Numbered from the stretch's first letter, positions 25,415 to 34,719 are shown. The stretch is DNA of 64,000 bases from Archangium lansingense (GCF_026626635.1 NZ_JAPNKA010000001.1:3968001-4032000); one strand, 5' to 3'. A program made the numbers and translations. The notes: generated by a model from the letters alone, not told the origin.

Positions 25415-28400
25415 CTACGGATTCGGGAAACGGCGCTCGTACTCGTACGGAGTGGATTTCAAGAACGCCTTGATGAGGGCCTTGTAGTGCTCGGGGGTGT
25501 ATCCCGAACCATTGAAATGCCCCATCCACGAATCAACCTCAGAATTGTTGAGCCCAATCCTGGAGAAAGAACAACCAGGGCTCCACTCAGAAGGACAAAT
25601 CGGGGTCCCGTCAGCCTTGAGTTGCGGCAGACGCCGGAGCAGGTCGTAGTAGAGAGCCTTGATGAAGGCCCTCTGGTAGATCTTCGAATCCAGGTTGCCG
25701 CTGCTGAGTCGCGGGTGCCGGAAGCTCTTGCTCTCCGCCGAGGTGATGAAATCGTACAAGATGTCGGCGCGGTTCTTCCAGCATGCATCGGTCGTGAACT
25801 GACCCGCCACGCACTCGTTCATCCTAAGAGTCAGGTAGTGCTCGAGCCCCCAGCTGTCCGCCTTGCGATTGAATACATCGCGGTAGGATTGCTTGAGGAA
25901 GCACGCGTTGTCAGTGAGGGGATTGCACCACCGCACACTGCACGTTCCCGAGAAGTTACAGGTCTCGCCGGAGGAGTCGCCGCTGCAGGCCGTACCGAAG
26001 GGAGCGTCAACACCCTCGTTACGGCAATCGACAGGCTTGGGCGCAAACGAGTCCTCGCAGACCTTGCTGCTGCCCGTGCAGTACGCCGCCATATCGCCGG
26101 GGGACCCCGTGGGCGTATAGCACATGGTACCGGCGGGCCTGAGGCTCCAACTGCTCGTCGACTGGCTCGGGTTGCACACCTGGCACGGCGCGTTCTCGTC
26201 AACATGCCCCGCGTTGTAGTACACCCCTCCAATCAGGCACTGATTCATGCACGCGCCCGCTGCGTTGCAAATCTGCCCCGAGCCGCACGAGGTGCCACCC
26301 GACACCACGGGGTGGGTACAGCTCCCCGACCCATTGCACACATCACTGGTGCACGCGTTGGAATCGCTGGTGCACGCCGCGCCGGAGGCCTTGGCGCTCC
26401 AACTCGTGTTCGACACGTTCGGGTTGCACACCTGGCACGACGCGCCCGGGTTGGCGTCCCCGTTTGAGTAATACGTCCCCCCAATCAAGCACATGTTGGG
26501 AGGCACAGGAGGCAAACCACACACGCCCGACGCGCTGCAAACCAGTCCCGAGCCGCACGCGCTGCCCTCGGGCTCCGGCGGGTGGCTGCAGCTCCCCGCT
26601 CCATTGCACACATCACTGGTGCACACGTTGCCATCGCTGGTGCACGCCGTGCCGTAGGCCTTGGAGCGATCGGTGGGGCAGCTTGGACCTGTCCCCGTGC
26701 AGAGCTCCGCCAGGCCGCACTCGCCTCCTTGGGGCCGGCACACCGTGGTGCTGGGGGCATACCCATTGCCAGGGCATGTGTCGCTGCTGCCCGTGCAGTA
26801 CTCCGCCACATCGCACACATCCGCCGAGCCACGGCACACGGTCGTGGCGGGCTTCTTGGCATCCGCCGGACACGTGGCCGAGCTGCCCGTGCAGTACTCC
26901 GCCGCATCGCACACATCCGCCGAGCCCCGGCACACGGCCGTGGCGGGCTTGAAGCTCCAGCCACTCGTCGACACGCTCGGGTTGCACACCTGGCACTCCG
27001 CAGCCGGGTTGCTCGTCCCCGCCGCGTAGTACACCCCTCCAATCAAGCACGTGCTTCCACACACGCCCGTTGCGTTGCAAATCTGTCCAGAGCCGCACGA
27101 GGTGCCACCCGCCATCGTGGGGTGCGTACAGCTCCCCGCGGCATCACACACGTCACTGGTGCACGCGTTGCCATCGCTGGTGCACGCCGTGCCGGAGGCC
27201 TTGGCGCTCCAGCTGCTCGTCGACACGCTCGGGTTGCACACCTGGCAGGCCGCGCCCGGGTTGGTCGCCCCCGCCGCGTAGGACACCCCTCCAATCCAGC
27301 ACGCGCTCGCACACACGCCCGTCGCGTTGCACACCTGGCCCGAGCCGCACGCGGTGCCAGCGGCCACCAGGGGGTGGCTACAGCTCCCCGTCCCATCACA
27401 CGCGTCAGTGGTGCACGCGTTGCCATCGCTGGTGCACGCCACGCCGGAGGCCTGGGCGCCGTTGGCGGGGCAAGCCGCTGCGGTCCCCGTGCAGAACTCC
27501 GCCACATCGCACTCGCCCCCCGAGGCCCGGCACTGCACCGTGGCAGGGACCATGCTGCACGTACCCACCTGTCCCGCCAGGTTGCAGGCGTCGCATTCCC
27601 CTCCGCACGCCGTGTCGCAGCACACCCCGTCCACACAATTCCCGCTGGAGCACTGGCTGGCGCTGCTGCATGCGGCCGCGTTCCCCTTCACCGGCGCGCA
27701 GGTGGTGCCCGCGCAGTAGGAGCCGCTCGCGCAGTCGGCGTCGACCCGGCAACAGCTCGAGGAAGTACACACCCCATAACCGCACGTCGTCGGGTTGCAG
27801 CTCTGCGTCCCCGCCGCGCCGCACCAGGCCGTGCAGCTCCGGTTGCCGGAGCCGGTACACTCGAAGCCTTCGTCAACCTGCCCGTCGCAGTTGTCGTCCG
27901 CTCCGTTGCAGAGCTCCGGGGCCCCAATCGCCCCCCCCGCCAGCTCATCCAACGGGCTGTTGCTGATGCTGACGGCGCCGCTCAGCGAAGCGGCGTAGAT
28001 GCCGCCGTACCAGGCTCCGGCAGCGAAGGTGACGTGGGCATAGGGGGCCAGCGCCGTGCCATACGCGCCGAAGCCGGCGGGGTTGGCGGTGAGGCTGGTG
28101 GCCTCCACGAAGTTGTAGAGCACGCGCCGCGAGTTGGAAGTGTTCGTGCCGCCGATGTTGGTGGGGAAGGTGAAGGCGGTGCCGCGGATGTTGATCACCA
28201 CCAACGAGCCGGACGGCGCGTCGAGATTCCACCACTCGCCGCCTGACAAAGCGCTGGCCTTCACCTCGAAAACGTTCAGGCACGGATCCGTGCCGCTCAT
28301 GAGCACGCCGCCCCATTTGAGCTCGGTGAGTCCATTGATGGGCTGGGTGGCCAACCGCGAGGACAGGCTGCGCAGTCCGGCGAAGCGGGCCGCGAAGTCA

Positions 28401-28831
28401 ATGGGGGCGCCCTGCGTCGCAGGGCATTCCGCCGACGTGCAGCCCAGGCTGCCGGAGGTGTAGCTGCCTCCGTACCAGGCGTTGCCACGAAAACCGCCTC
28501 GCTGGAGGGTCAGGTTGCCGCCCGCGACCAACGTATTGTTGGGAACGGGGCTGGCCGGAAGATCCATGCCCACGGAGAAGTCGGTCATGGTGATGTTGCC
28601 ACCCGCTGCCACCTTGCCACCGACGTTGTGGCCTCCGGTGTAGTCCTCGAGCAGGAACAAGTTGTAGTCGCCCAGGTGGATGTCGAGGCAGATGGAGCAG
28701 CTGCCCGCCGCGAGCGCACTGTTGGCGCTGCTCACGTTCTCCGCTTCTTCCCTGGGTTCGCGCGAGTCACAACTCAACGCGCCCACAATCGCCGCCGCCG
28801 CTAGCAGCCACGCCAATCTTTCACGGTACAT
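25415..28831 (-). CDS. Choice-of-anchor A lipoprotein with disintegrin-like Cys repeats
   Basis: The 1138-residue product starts MYRERLAWLLAAAAIVGALSC, a lipoprotein signal. Residues about 45-300 form a choice-of-anchor A domain (YNLFLLEDYTGGHNVGGKVAAGGNITM, NTLVAGGNLTL, VVINIRGTAFTF, AWYGGIYAASL). Next is a MopE-like ELCNGADDNCDGQVDEGFEC at about 305-325. A long Cys-rich region follows with (I)-type CLIGGVYYAAG...CQVCNPSVSTSSWS modules and three disintegrin-like VCRGSADVCDxAEYCTGSS repeats. The last 200 residues resemble DUF4214 (SYRDVFNRKADSWGLEHYL, FITSAESKSF, YYDLLRRLP). It is a surface or matrix protein. The short-codon tandem duplications make it prone to recombination. Confidence 0.88.
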   Translation of the reverse strand: MYRERLAWLLAAAAIVGALSCDSREPREEAENVSSANSALAAGSCSICLDIHLGDYNLFLLEDYTGGHNVGGKVAAGGNITMTDFSVGMDLPASPVPNNTLVAGGNLTLQRGGFRGNAWYGGSYTSGSLGCTSAECPATQGAPIDFAARFAGLRSLSSRLATQPINGLTELKWGGVLMSGTDPCLNVFEVKASALSGGEWWNLDAPSGSLVVINIRGTAFTFPTNIGGTNTSNSRRVLYNFVEATSLTANPAGFGAYGTALAPYAHVTFAAGAWYGGIYAASLSGAVSISNSPLDELAGGAIGAPELCNGADDNCDGQVDEGFECTGSGNRSCTAWCGAAGTQSCNPTTCGYGVCTSSSCCRVDADCASGSYCAGTTCAPVKGNAAACSSASQCSSGNCVDGVCCDTACGGECDACNLAGQVGTCSMVPATVQCRASGGECDVAEFCTGTAAACPANGAQASGVACTSDGNACTTDACDGTGSCSHPLVAAGTACGSGQVCNATGVCASACWIGGVSYAAGATNPGAACQVCNPSVSTSSWSAKASGTACTSDGNACTSDVCDAAGSCTHPTMAGGTSCGSGQICNATGVCGSTCLIGGVYYAAGTSNPAAECQVCNPSVSTSGWSFKPATAVCRGSADVCDAAEYCTGSSATCPADAKKPATTVCRGSADVCDVAEYCTGSSDTCPGNGYAPSTTVCRPQGGECGLAELCTGTGPSCPTDRSKAYGTACTSDGNVCTSDVCNGAGSCSHPPEPEGSACGSGLVCSASGVCGLPPVPPNMCLIGGTYYSNGDANPGASCQVCNPNVSNTSWSAKASGAACTSDSNACTSDVCNGSGSCTHPVVSGGTSCGSGQICNAAGACMNQCLIGGVYYNAGHVDENAPCQVCNPSQSTSSWSLRPAGTMCYTPTGSPGDMAAYCTGSSKVCEDSFAPKPVDCRNEGVDAPFGTACSGDSSGETCNFSGTCSVRWCNPLTDNACFLKQSYRDVFNRKADSWGLEHYLTLRMNECVAGQFTTDACWKNRADILYDFITSAESKSFRHPRLSSGNLDSKIYQRAFIKALYYDLLRRLPQLKADGTPICPSEWSPGCSFSRIGLNNSEVDSWMGHFNGSGYTPEHYKALIKAFLKSTPYEYERRFPNP

Positions 28832-29064
28832 TCAACCGCTCCTTGCCCCCGACGGGTCTTCCTCGGGAGCCCCTTTGTTTGGTGTTGCAACAATTTTGAA
28901 AAGGCGCGCTATGAATGAAAGGAGCCGGCGAGATTGAAAAAGATGCGAAAAAAGCCGCGGGCCGGGCCGTCGTCGCGGTCAATGGGGGGAGCGCGGCAGT
29001 GCACTCACGCTCGTGACGCACAGCGGCGCCCTGGCGGCCCTCCCTCCTGCATTCCCCCCCTCGC

Positions 29065-29263
29065 GGAGCATCGGCGGCATGGGAGCGCTGTTGCGTGCGA
29101 GGGCCGGGGTAGGTGGTGGGCCAGGAGGGCCTTGAGACATGCGCTGGAGGGAGAATGAGGCCCGTGAAGGAGGCCTGCACGTCGCGCTCCAGGGGCACCA
29201 CGGCCGTGCGCGGGCGAGCGGTTGCCGCGAGGTGCTCGAGAGGGTGCGAGCCACAGCCGAGAG
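29065..29263 (-). mobile_element. IS91-type element end, copy 5 (linked to transposase)
   Basis: The terminus at 29065 starts GGAGCATCGGCGGCATGGGAG and extends through the roughly 200-bp conserved tail up to the transposase stop at 29264. This copy shows that the dispersed 80-280 bp repeats at 10225, 12490, 17671 and 19070 are the transposase-downstream (right) ends of one IS91-type family. The 28832-29064 region upstream of the anchor-A gene is otherwise without genes; it includes a short palindrome TGTTGCAACA at 28883-28892. Confidence 0.7.
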
Positions 29264-29470
29264 TTACTCCCAGAGCGCCTGCTGAGCTGGCCCCAGCGCC
29301 TCAGCCAGGCGCGGCGGCTGCTCGGGCAGCTGAAGGTGAGGGAGAATGCGCCGGAGGACGGCGCCCAGCGTCAGGTAGGCCAGCACCCGTCGCTGGCCTG
29401 CGCACCTTGGGCACGAGAAGACATCGACTGCGAACGTCCTGCGGAGCAACCCGGCCTGGTCCAGCCTCGG
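29264..29470 (-). pseudogene. IS91-type transposase, C-terminal fragment
   Basis: About 68 codons remain: RLDQAGLLRRTFAVDVFSCP then RCAGQRRVLAYLTLGAVLRR and ILPHLQLPEQPPRLAEALGP, ending QQALWE. The CxxC of the zinc-binding tail is intact, but the catalytic domain is missing, and further upstream the sequence becomes a plus-strand oxidoreductase. It is the longest transposase piece of this family in the window. Confidence 0.8.
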
Positions 29471-29552
29471 AGCGCGCTGACGCCTCCCGTAGCTGCCCAC
29501 AGTTGCCGCCCCTGCAGCGGGTGCCTCCTCCTCGCCCGAGGCCGCCGCTGCA

Positions 29553-30111
29553 GGGACGCTGGAGGCCGCCGGCACCGTGGATGCCGTGGGTCCCGACGTC
29601 CGAGGGCTCGAGCCCGGCACCCGCGTCGTCGCGCTCCTGTCGAATCAAGGGGGCTTCGCGGAGCGGGCCGTGGCGCCGGCCTCGACGGTGCTGCCCCTCC
29701 CCGACGGGGTGTCCTTCGAGCAGGCCATCTGCCTTCCGGCCCAGGCCCCCCACGGCGCTGCTGGGGCTGCGCGAGGGCGCGAAGCTGCGAGAAGGAGAGT
29801 CCGTCTACATCCCCTCCGCCGCGGGAGGCGTGGGCCGCCTGCTCGTGCAGCTCGCGAAGCGCCTGGGAGCCGCGAAGGTCATCGGCGGCGCGAGCAGCGA
29901 GTCCAAGCGCGCCCTCGTCTTCCGCCTGGGCGCCGCCGCCGCCGTGGACACCTCGCGCGAGGACTGGCCCATGCACGTCCGCGAGGCCACCGAGGGCCAG
30001 GGCGCGGACATCGTCTTCGAGCACGCCTTCCCGCTCGAGGCCGTCCCCCAGGCCCACCGGGCCCTGGCCTCCCGCGAGACGACCGGCAAGGTCCTCATCC
30101 GCGTCACGTGA
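29553..30111 (+). pseudogene. Quinone oxidoreductase (MDR) with truncation and frameshift
   Basis: The first frame reads LEAAGTVDAVGPDVRGLEPG then GFAERAVAPASTVLPLPDGVSFEQAICLPAQ, a GroES-like MDR part whose N-terminal 60 residues are missing. At about 29745 it shifts to another frame and continues LREGESVYIPSAAGGVGRLLVQLAKRLGA with the nucleotide-binding site. A second internal deletion then joins ATEGQGADIVFEHAFPLEAV, skipping about 60 residues normally between VFE and FPLEAV. The C-terminal TTGKVLIRVT is normal. Several independent lesions show decay. Confidence 0.85.
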
Positions 30112-30240
30112 GCCTGCCCGGGCACATCGCCATTCCGATGTTTCTGTATCACTGAAACTTCAACATCCTGCCTTCTCGTGTACTCGAGGTGCATTCCTGG
30201 ACTAGAACTTGTTTTGCAGTTTTGTCTGGGAGATTTCACA

Positions 30241-32256
30241 TTGAACAAGCCATTCATCCTTCTGGGGAGTTGCGTCGGCGCCCTGGTGCTGGCCGGTTGT
30301 GGGCAAGCACCGGGGACGGGTACCGAGGAGGCCTCGCGGTCCGCGTCACTGGACACGTTGGTCAACGTCACGTTGAACAAGCCCGCCACGGCGTCGCACT
30401 ACCAGACGGACCCGTACGTCTTCCTTCCGCAGTACGCGGTGGACGGGAACATCACCTCGGATGACTCGCGATGGTGCACGGGCGAGTACATCACCACGCA
30501 GCGGTATCTCGACGTCGACCTGCAGGGGACGTTCGACCTCCACCGGATGGAGGTCTACACGGGCTACCAGGGCGACAGGGCCATCTCGAGCTTCGCCCTC
30601 CAGTACCACGATGGGACGAGCTGGCAGCCCATCCCCGGCTCCACCGTGACGGGCAACCCGGCCACGGGCGTCGCCGTGTCGAGGACCTTCACGCAGGTGG
30701 TGCGAGGCCAGAAGGTCCGCTTCCTGTGCAACGAGCCGGCGAGCTCGAACTGCCGCGTGAAGGAGCTGTGGGTCTTCGGCGAGCCCGTCACGCCCGGGGC
30801 CAACCAGCCTCCCGTGGCCAACGCGGGCGCGGACCAGGGCCTCGTGCTCCCCACCTCGAGCCTCACGCTCACGGGCTCCGCCACGGACACGGATGGCACC
30901 ATCGCCGCGTACGCCTGGACGCAGGTGAGCGGGCCCACCGCCACGCTCAGCGGCGCCAGCACCGCCACGCTCTCCGTCAGTGGCCTCACGGCCGGCACCT
31001 TCGTCTTCAGCCTCACGGTGACGGATGACGACGGCGCCACGCACTCGGACGATGTCACCGTGACGGTCACCTCTCCCACCACCACGCTGACGAACGTGGC
31101 GAAGAACAAGCCCGCCACCGCCCTGTCCACCAACGGGACCAACGTCGCCTCGCGTGCCACCGACGACAACCTGTCCACCTTCTGGGACTCGGGCTGGATG
31201 ACCAGGCGGGGCACCCACCTCGACGTGGACCTCCAGGGCACCTTCCTCATCCACGGCGTGGAGGTGCACTCGTCCTTCTACGTCGACTCCCCCCAGGCCC
31301 TCGCCAACTTCGACCTCCTGGCGTGGGACGGCGGCTGCTGGAAGCCCATCCCCGGCGGCTCCGTGCGCAACAACCCCGCCTCGGCGACGCAGAAGACGGT
31401 GACCTTCACCACGCCCGTGGTGGCCTCCAAGGTCCGCCTCCTCTGGCTCGACACCCTCCGGAGCGGCCACGTGCGCGAGCTGCGGGTGATGGGCCATGCC
31501 ACCACCCCCTCGACCGGTCCGCTGACGTGCGCGGCCGGCGAGCAGGTCGCCGTGCAGGATGCCCGCTACTCCTACGCGCTCTTCCTCCCCGCCGGCTACA
31601 ACGCGGACCGCGACGCCCGGTGGCCCATCGTCTTCTCACTCCCCGGCACCGGGGGCGTGATGCTGACCGATGACCATCAAGCCGTGTCCACCAATGCCCA
31701 GGGCGTCGCCTGGAACCTGAGTGACGCCACCTTCCGCGCGGGCTTCAACGCCATCGCCGTGTCCATGCACTACTGGACCAACGGCCCCGTCCAGGGCGAG
31801 AACGCCTACTTCTCGGTGAGCAGCCTCATGGCCTTGCTCGGGGAACTGAAGCGCGACCTGCGGGTGGACCCGGACCGCGTCTACTTCGCCGGCTACAGCG
31901 GAGGCGCCAACATCCTCTACGGTGAGTCCGGACTGCCGCTCTACATGGACCGCGTCTCGGCCTTCGTCCCCATCGCCGTCACCAGCCACCCCGCCAACAC
32001 GCCCAACATCTGCAACCTGCGCACGCTGCCCATCTGGCCCTTCCACGGCGGCGCGGACACCATGGGCCCCGCGTCTCAATCCACGGCGCTGAAGACCAGG
32101 CTGGAGACGCAGTGCGGAGGCACCACCAGCGCCATGCACGCCACCACCACCTACGCGGGCGTGGGGCACGCGGACACGCTGTGGCGCAACGCCTTCGCGG
32201 ACCCGGCGCTCTGGACCTGGCTCTTCCAGCAGCGCATCAGCACCCGCCAGCCGTGA
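30241..32256 (+). CDS. Discoidin-PKD-discoidin lipoprotein with C-terminal esterase domain
   Basis: TTG 30241 is chosen as the start because GGGAG lies 8 bases upstream and it gives MNKPFILLGSCVGALVLAGC, an ideal lipoprotein signal. The 671-residue protein has two F5/8-type C (discoidin-like) domains (VNVTLNKPATASHY...VKELWVFGE at about 40-185 and NVAKNKPATALSTNG...VRELRVMGH at about 280-420). A PKD/K319-type domain (NQPPVANAGADQGLVLPTSS) separates them at about 190-275. The C-terminal domain, about 440-671, is an alpha/beta hydrolase of the PHB-depolymerase/feruloyl-esterase type with the nucleophile motif GYSGGA and a likely acid/His in FHGGADTM and GVGHADTLW. It probably binds and deacylates a polysaccharide outside the cell. 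Confidence 0.88.
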   Translation: MNKPFILLGSCVGALVLAGCGQAPGTGTEEASRSASLDTLVNVTLNKPATASHYQTDPYVFLPQYAVDGNITSDDSRWCTGEYITTQRYLDVDLQGTFDLHRMEVYTGYQGDRAISSFALQYHDGTSWQPIPGSTVTGNPATGVAVSRTFTQVVRGQKVRFLCNEPASSNCRVKELWVFGEPVTPGANQPPVANAGADQGLVLPTSSLTLTGSATDTDGTIAAYAWTQVSGPTATLSGASTATLSVSGLTAGTFVFSLTVTDDDGATHSDDVTVTVTSPTTTLTNVAKNKPATALSTNGTNVASRATDDNLSTFWDSGWMTRRGTHLDVDLQGTFLIHGVEVHSSFYVDSPQALANFDLLAWDGGCWKPIPGGSVRNNPASATQKTVTFTTPVVASKVRLLWLDTLRSGHVRELRVMGHATTPSTGPLTCAAGEQVAVQDARYSYALFLPAGYNADRDARWPIVFSLPGTGGVMLTDDHQAVSTNAQGVAWNLSDATFRAGFNAIAVSMHYWTNGPVQGENAYFSVSSLMALLGELKRDLRVDPDRVYFAGYSGGANILYGESGLPLYMDRVSAFVPIAVTSHPANTPNICNLRTLPIWPFHGGADTMGPASQSTALKTRLETQCGGTTSAMHATTTYAGVGHADTLWRNAFADPALWTWLFQQRISTRQP

Positions 32257-32509
32257 CGTCGCCGCCCGCGCGGGCCACCACCGGCTCCCGCTCCTCGTCC
32301 CGCGCGTCCAACGCGGCGTCCACCGAGGCCATCAGTACCTCCGGCCGCACCGGCTTCTCCAGCACCAGGTGCGGCACCGTCTCGATGAAGCCGCGCGTCT
32401 CCGAGGTGTACGCCCCGCCGGAGATGAACACCACCCGCCGCGTCAGCTCCGGCTCCATGACGCCCAGGCGCCGGACGAGCGCCGCGCCGTCGACCTCGGG
32501 CATCTGCAT
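32237..32509 (-). pseudogene. Response-regulator receiver domain, C-terminal fragment
   Basis: The frame reads MQMPEVDGAALVRRLGVMEP then ELTRRVVFISGGAYTSETRG and LVLEKPVRP. This is the second half of a REC domain, with the post-phosphorylation-site DxQMPxxDG, the Ser/Thr-type switch (ISGG) and the conserved Lys-Pro (EKPV). The phosphoacceptor Asp and everything before it are missing. Upstream similarity ends at 32509. Its 3' end overlaps that of the discoidin gene by 20 bp. Confidence 0.75.
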
Positions 32510-32582
32510 CCACCGCCCGGGTGCTTGCCTCCGGGCGGCTGGACTGACACCTTGAAAGGGGTGCGCCTGAGTCCCTCAATTC

Positions 32583-33182
32583 CTAGATGGGCACGCTCTC
32601 GGGGCGGCTGATGAAGAGCGCGTCGAAGAGGGTGGTGTGGGGAGGCTCCTTGGGCTCGACGATGAGGGGGACGGGAGTGCGGGCGAGCGCGCGAGGAAGG
32701 GCGGTCACCCCGAACGTGGCCTCGAGCTTGCTGGCGACGACCTCGGCGGGACCCTGCATCTCGGGCGGAAGCAACTCCAGGAAGACCCGCTCTTCGATGC
32801 GCTGCCTGCCGCTGTAGCGCAGGTGCAAGCCATAGATGGCGTAGACAGGCGCCAGGATGCTGACACAGCCGACGACGACCCAGATACCCGGCTCCGGTGG
32901 GGGGAACTCCACTCTCGGGTACACGGCACAACGAAAAGACGCATTACAGGTGGACGTGATGTTCCCGACATCGAGTTCAGGCAGCGCTGCTTGGAGCTCG
33001 TCCACGAACGCGTTCCACTGATCCATCTTCTTGCGCTCTTGCACCCACAGCGTGAGGAAGCGCTCTTCTTCAGGACTGTTCTCTCGCCTGAGATGGAACT
33101 CCTTGTCCGCACGGTAGTAGTTGTGAACGAGGGCAAGCAAGGACTCCACCGAGAGGGGAATGGGGCTAGAATTCAATGACAT
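32583..33182 (-). CDS. Hypothetical membrane-anchored protein
   Basis: From ATG 33182 (MSLNSSPIPLSVESLLALVHNYYR) the protein is 199 residues. An N-terminal helical part with KEFHLRRENSPEEERFLTLWVQERKKMDQW is followed by one membrane segment (GIWVVVGCVSILAPVYAIYGLHL, about 108-130). A 70-residue C-terminal part contains EERVFLELLPPEMQGPAEVVASKLEATFG and TPVPLIVEPKEPP. No family recognised. The upstream lipoprotein gene overlaps it by 17 bases, so the two are likely translationally coupled and work together. Confidence 0.75.
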   Translation of the reverse strand: MSLNSSPIPLSVESLLALVHNYYRADKEFHLRRENSPEEERFLTLWVQERKKMDQWNAFVDELQAALPELDVGNITSTCNASFRCAVYPRVEFPPPEPGIWVVVGCVSILAPVYAIYGLHLRYSGRQRIEERVFLELLPPEMQGPAEVVASKLEATFGVTALPRALARTPVPLIVEPKEPPHTTLFDALFISRPESVPI

Positions 33183-33645
33183 GAGGCGTTGTTTCCTTGT
33201 CGCACAGGGTCGTGACTTGGGAGCCGAGTACGGCACGATTCAGAATCGTGTGAAACGTGCTCTTGAAGTCCTGACACACGAGGCCGGGGCTCGGGGAGTT
33301 GGGGAAGCCAAGCACGAGTCTTCCAGCCTCGTTGGCGCAATCGGCGGCGATGCGCTGCGCGAGTGCCGTGGAGATGGCCCCCTCGGCTTTGGTTTCCAGG
33401 GGCATTTCGACACCCATCTTGCAGAAGAAGGTGTCCCAGGTGGCCGTGTTGACGATGGGGACGTGCAGGCATGCGGCACGCCATCCGCCCGAGCCGGATT
33501 TGGGCTTCTTGACGACCGTGACGAACTCGAAATGGCGTGGCTGGTAGTGGTTGATGGTGCACCCCGCGAGGAGCGGCGGCATGACGGCGAACAGATGCCG
33601 GAGCGGGAGTGCACGTCTTCGCGCGAGTTGCCCTGAGATGCGCAC
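33166..33645 (-). CDS. Hypothetical lipoprotein
   Basis: A 159-residue protein with signal LRHLFAVMPPLLAGC (lipobox LAGC). The mature part has HYQPRHFEFVTVVKKPKSGSGGWRAACLHVP, four cysteines (ACLHV, FCKMG, CANEA, VCQDF) and ends TTPHVIEF. No family recognised. It is the first gene of a two-gene operon with the membrane protein at 32583-33182. The pairing of a small lipoprotein with a one-TM protein suggests a cell-envelope function; this is inference. Confidence 0.75.
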   Translation of the reverse strand: MRISGQLARRRALPLRHLFAVMPPLLAGCTINHYQPRHFEFVTVVKKPKSGSGGWRAACLHVPIVNTATWDTFFCKMGVEMPLETKAEGAISTALAQRIAADCANEAGRLVLGFPNSPSPGLVCQDFKSTFHTILNRAVLGSQVTTLCDKETTPHVIEF

Positions 33646-33880
33646 GGCGTCACCTCGGCCAGAGGGGGATGGTCGCCCGCGAGGGTAGCAACGTTCATGC
33701 GACCCTCGCCTCCGTCTTCCGCCGACATCTGGCGTACGTTCCGGAGCGGACGTTCGCGACGAGGTCGAACGGGGGCGTCCAGGTGGACCCGGCGAAGGTG
33801 CACCGAAGCCCCAACGCAGTGGGTACGTTGCCGCGTGGAGGTGGGTTCGTTAACCTGGTCGGGCTTCAATTGCCCTACCT

Positions 33881-34097
33881 GTGGGCCGCAAGAACTTCCT
33901 CTTCGTCGGGCACGAGGCGGCGGGTGAAAACCTCGCGGGCCCTCTACGCCCTGGTGGCCACCTGCGAGGTGAACGCAATCAACCCCGAGGAGTACCTGGC
34001 GGACGTGTTGCTGCGCGTGCAGACGCACCCCAACTCGCGCCTCGACGAGCTGCTGCCGCACGAGTGGAAGCGGCTGCGCGCCGCGGACTCCTCCTGA
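33881..34097 (+). pseudogene. IS66-type transposase C terminus with frameshift
   Basis: The first frame reads GRKNFLFVGHEAAGENLAG. After an extra C in the run GGGCCC (33938-33943) the sequence continues in the next frame as LYALVATCEVNAINPEEYLA then DVLLRVQTHPNSRLDELLPH and EWKRLR. Joined, this is the conserved C-terminal domain of IS66 TnpC. The rest of the element is absent; 33646-33880 has no recognisable content. Confidence 0.85.
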
Positions 34098-34135
34098 GCG
34101 TCCTCGTGCTCGCAGCCTGCCCTGCTCATCGCCTC

Positions 34136-34573
34136 CTACCAGCTCGCGACCGCCGCCGAGCACGACCCCCGTCCGCCCTCAAGCAGCCTCAGCACGTCGT
34201 CCGCCGGACGGGTACCCAGCATCAGCCCATCCCAGAACAGGGGCAGTGGCTCGGTAGTGTGGTGCGCGGCTACTTCGCCTACCACGCGGTACCGACGAAC
34301 GTGTAGACGCTCAGACAATTCCGGAGAGAGGTAGAACGACACTGGCTGCTGGCCCTGCGCCAACGCAGTCAGCGTCACCGGATGACGTGGGAGCGGATGC
34401 GTGCGCTGTCCAGTCGCTGGCTTCCTGTACCCCGTATCCTGCACCCCTGGTCCGTCGAGCGCTTTTTCGTCAGGACCCAAGGCAAGAGCCCAGTGCGTTA
34501 GCAGCGCCCGCTGGGAGCTGTGCAGGGGGCGGCCCGAGTCGATGAGGCGAAGGGCCGTCCCTACCGCGACCAT
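34136..34573 (-). CDS. Doubtful hypothetical protein
   Basis: A 145-codon open frame (MVAVGTALRLIDSGRP..., ending GSCSAAVASW). It contains a coherent segment, PVSFYLSPELSERLHVRRYRVVGE, but no recognised domain, signal or ribosome site, and it lies in transposon debris between the IS66 fragment and the methyltransferase. It may be a fragment of a gene or non-coding. Nothing else is visible in 34098-34719. Confidence 0.25.
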   Translation of the reverse strand: MVAVGTALRLIDSGRPLHSSQRALLTHWALALGPDEKALDGPGVQDTGYRKPATGQRTHPLPRHPVTLTALAQGQQPVSFYLSPELSERLHVRRYRVVGEVAAHHTTEPLPLFWDGLMLGTRPADDVLRLLEGGRGSCSAAVASW

Positions 34574-34719
34574 GGAGGGAGAAGCCCTCCAGGAAGGCGC
34601 AGCGGGGCACCTTCTTGGGCGGTGGCCTCACGTCCAGCCCCGTCCATCGGAAGCGCTGCTGAAGGGACTGGGCCTGATAGGCCTGCCGCGCGTCCTCGGG
34701 CCCTTCCCCAAGACCACCG

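Noticed and set aside
28883..28892. TGTTGCAACA as a fourth metal box
   Set aside because: It is a 10-bp palindrome without the 7-1-7 spacing, and its gene (25415-28831) has no link to the metal locus.
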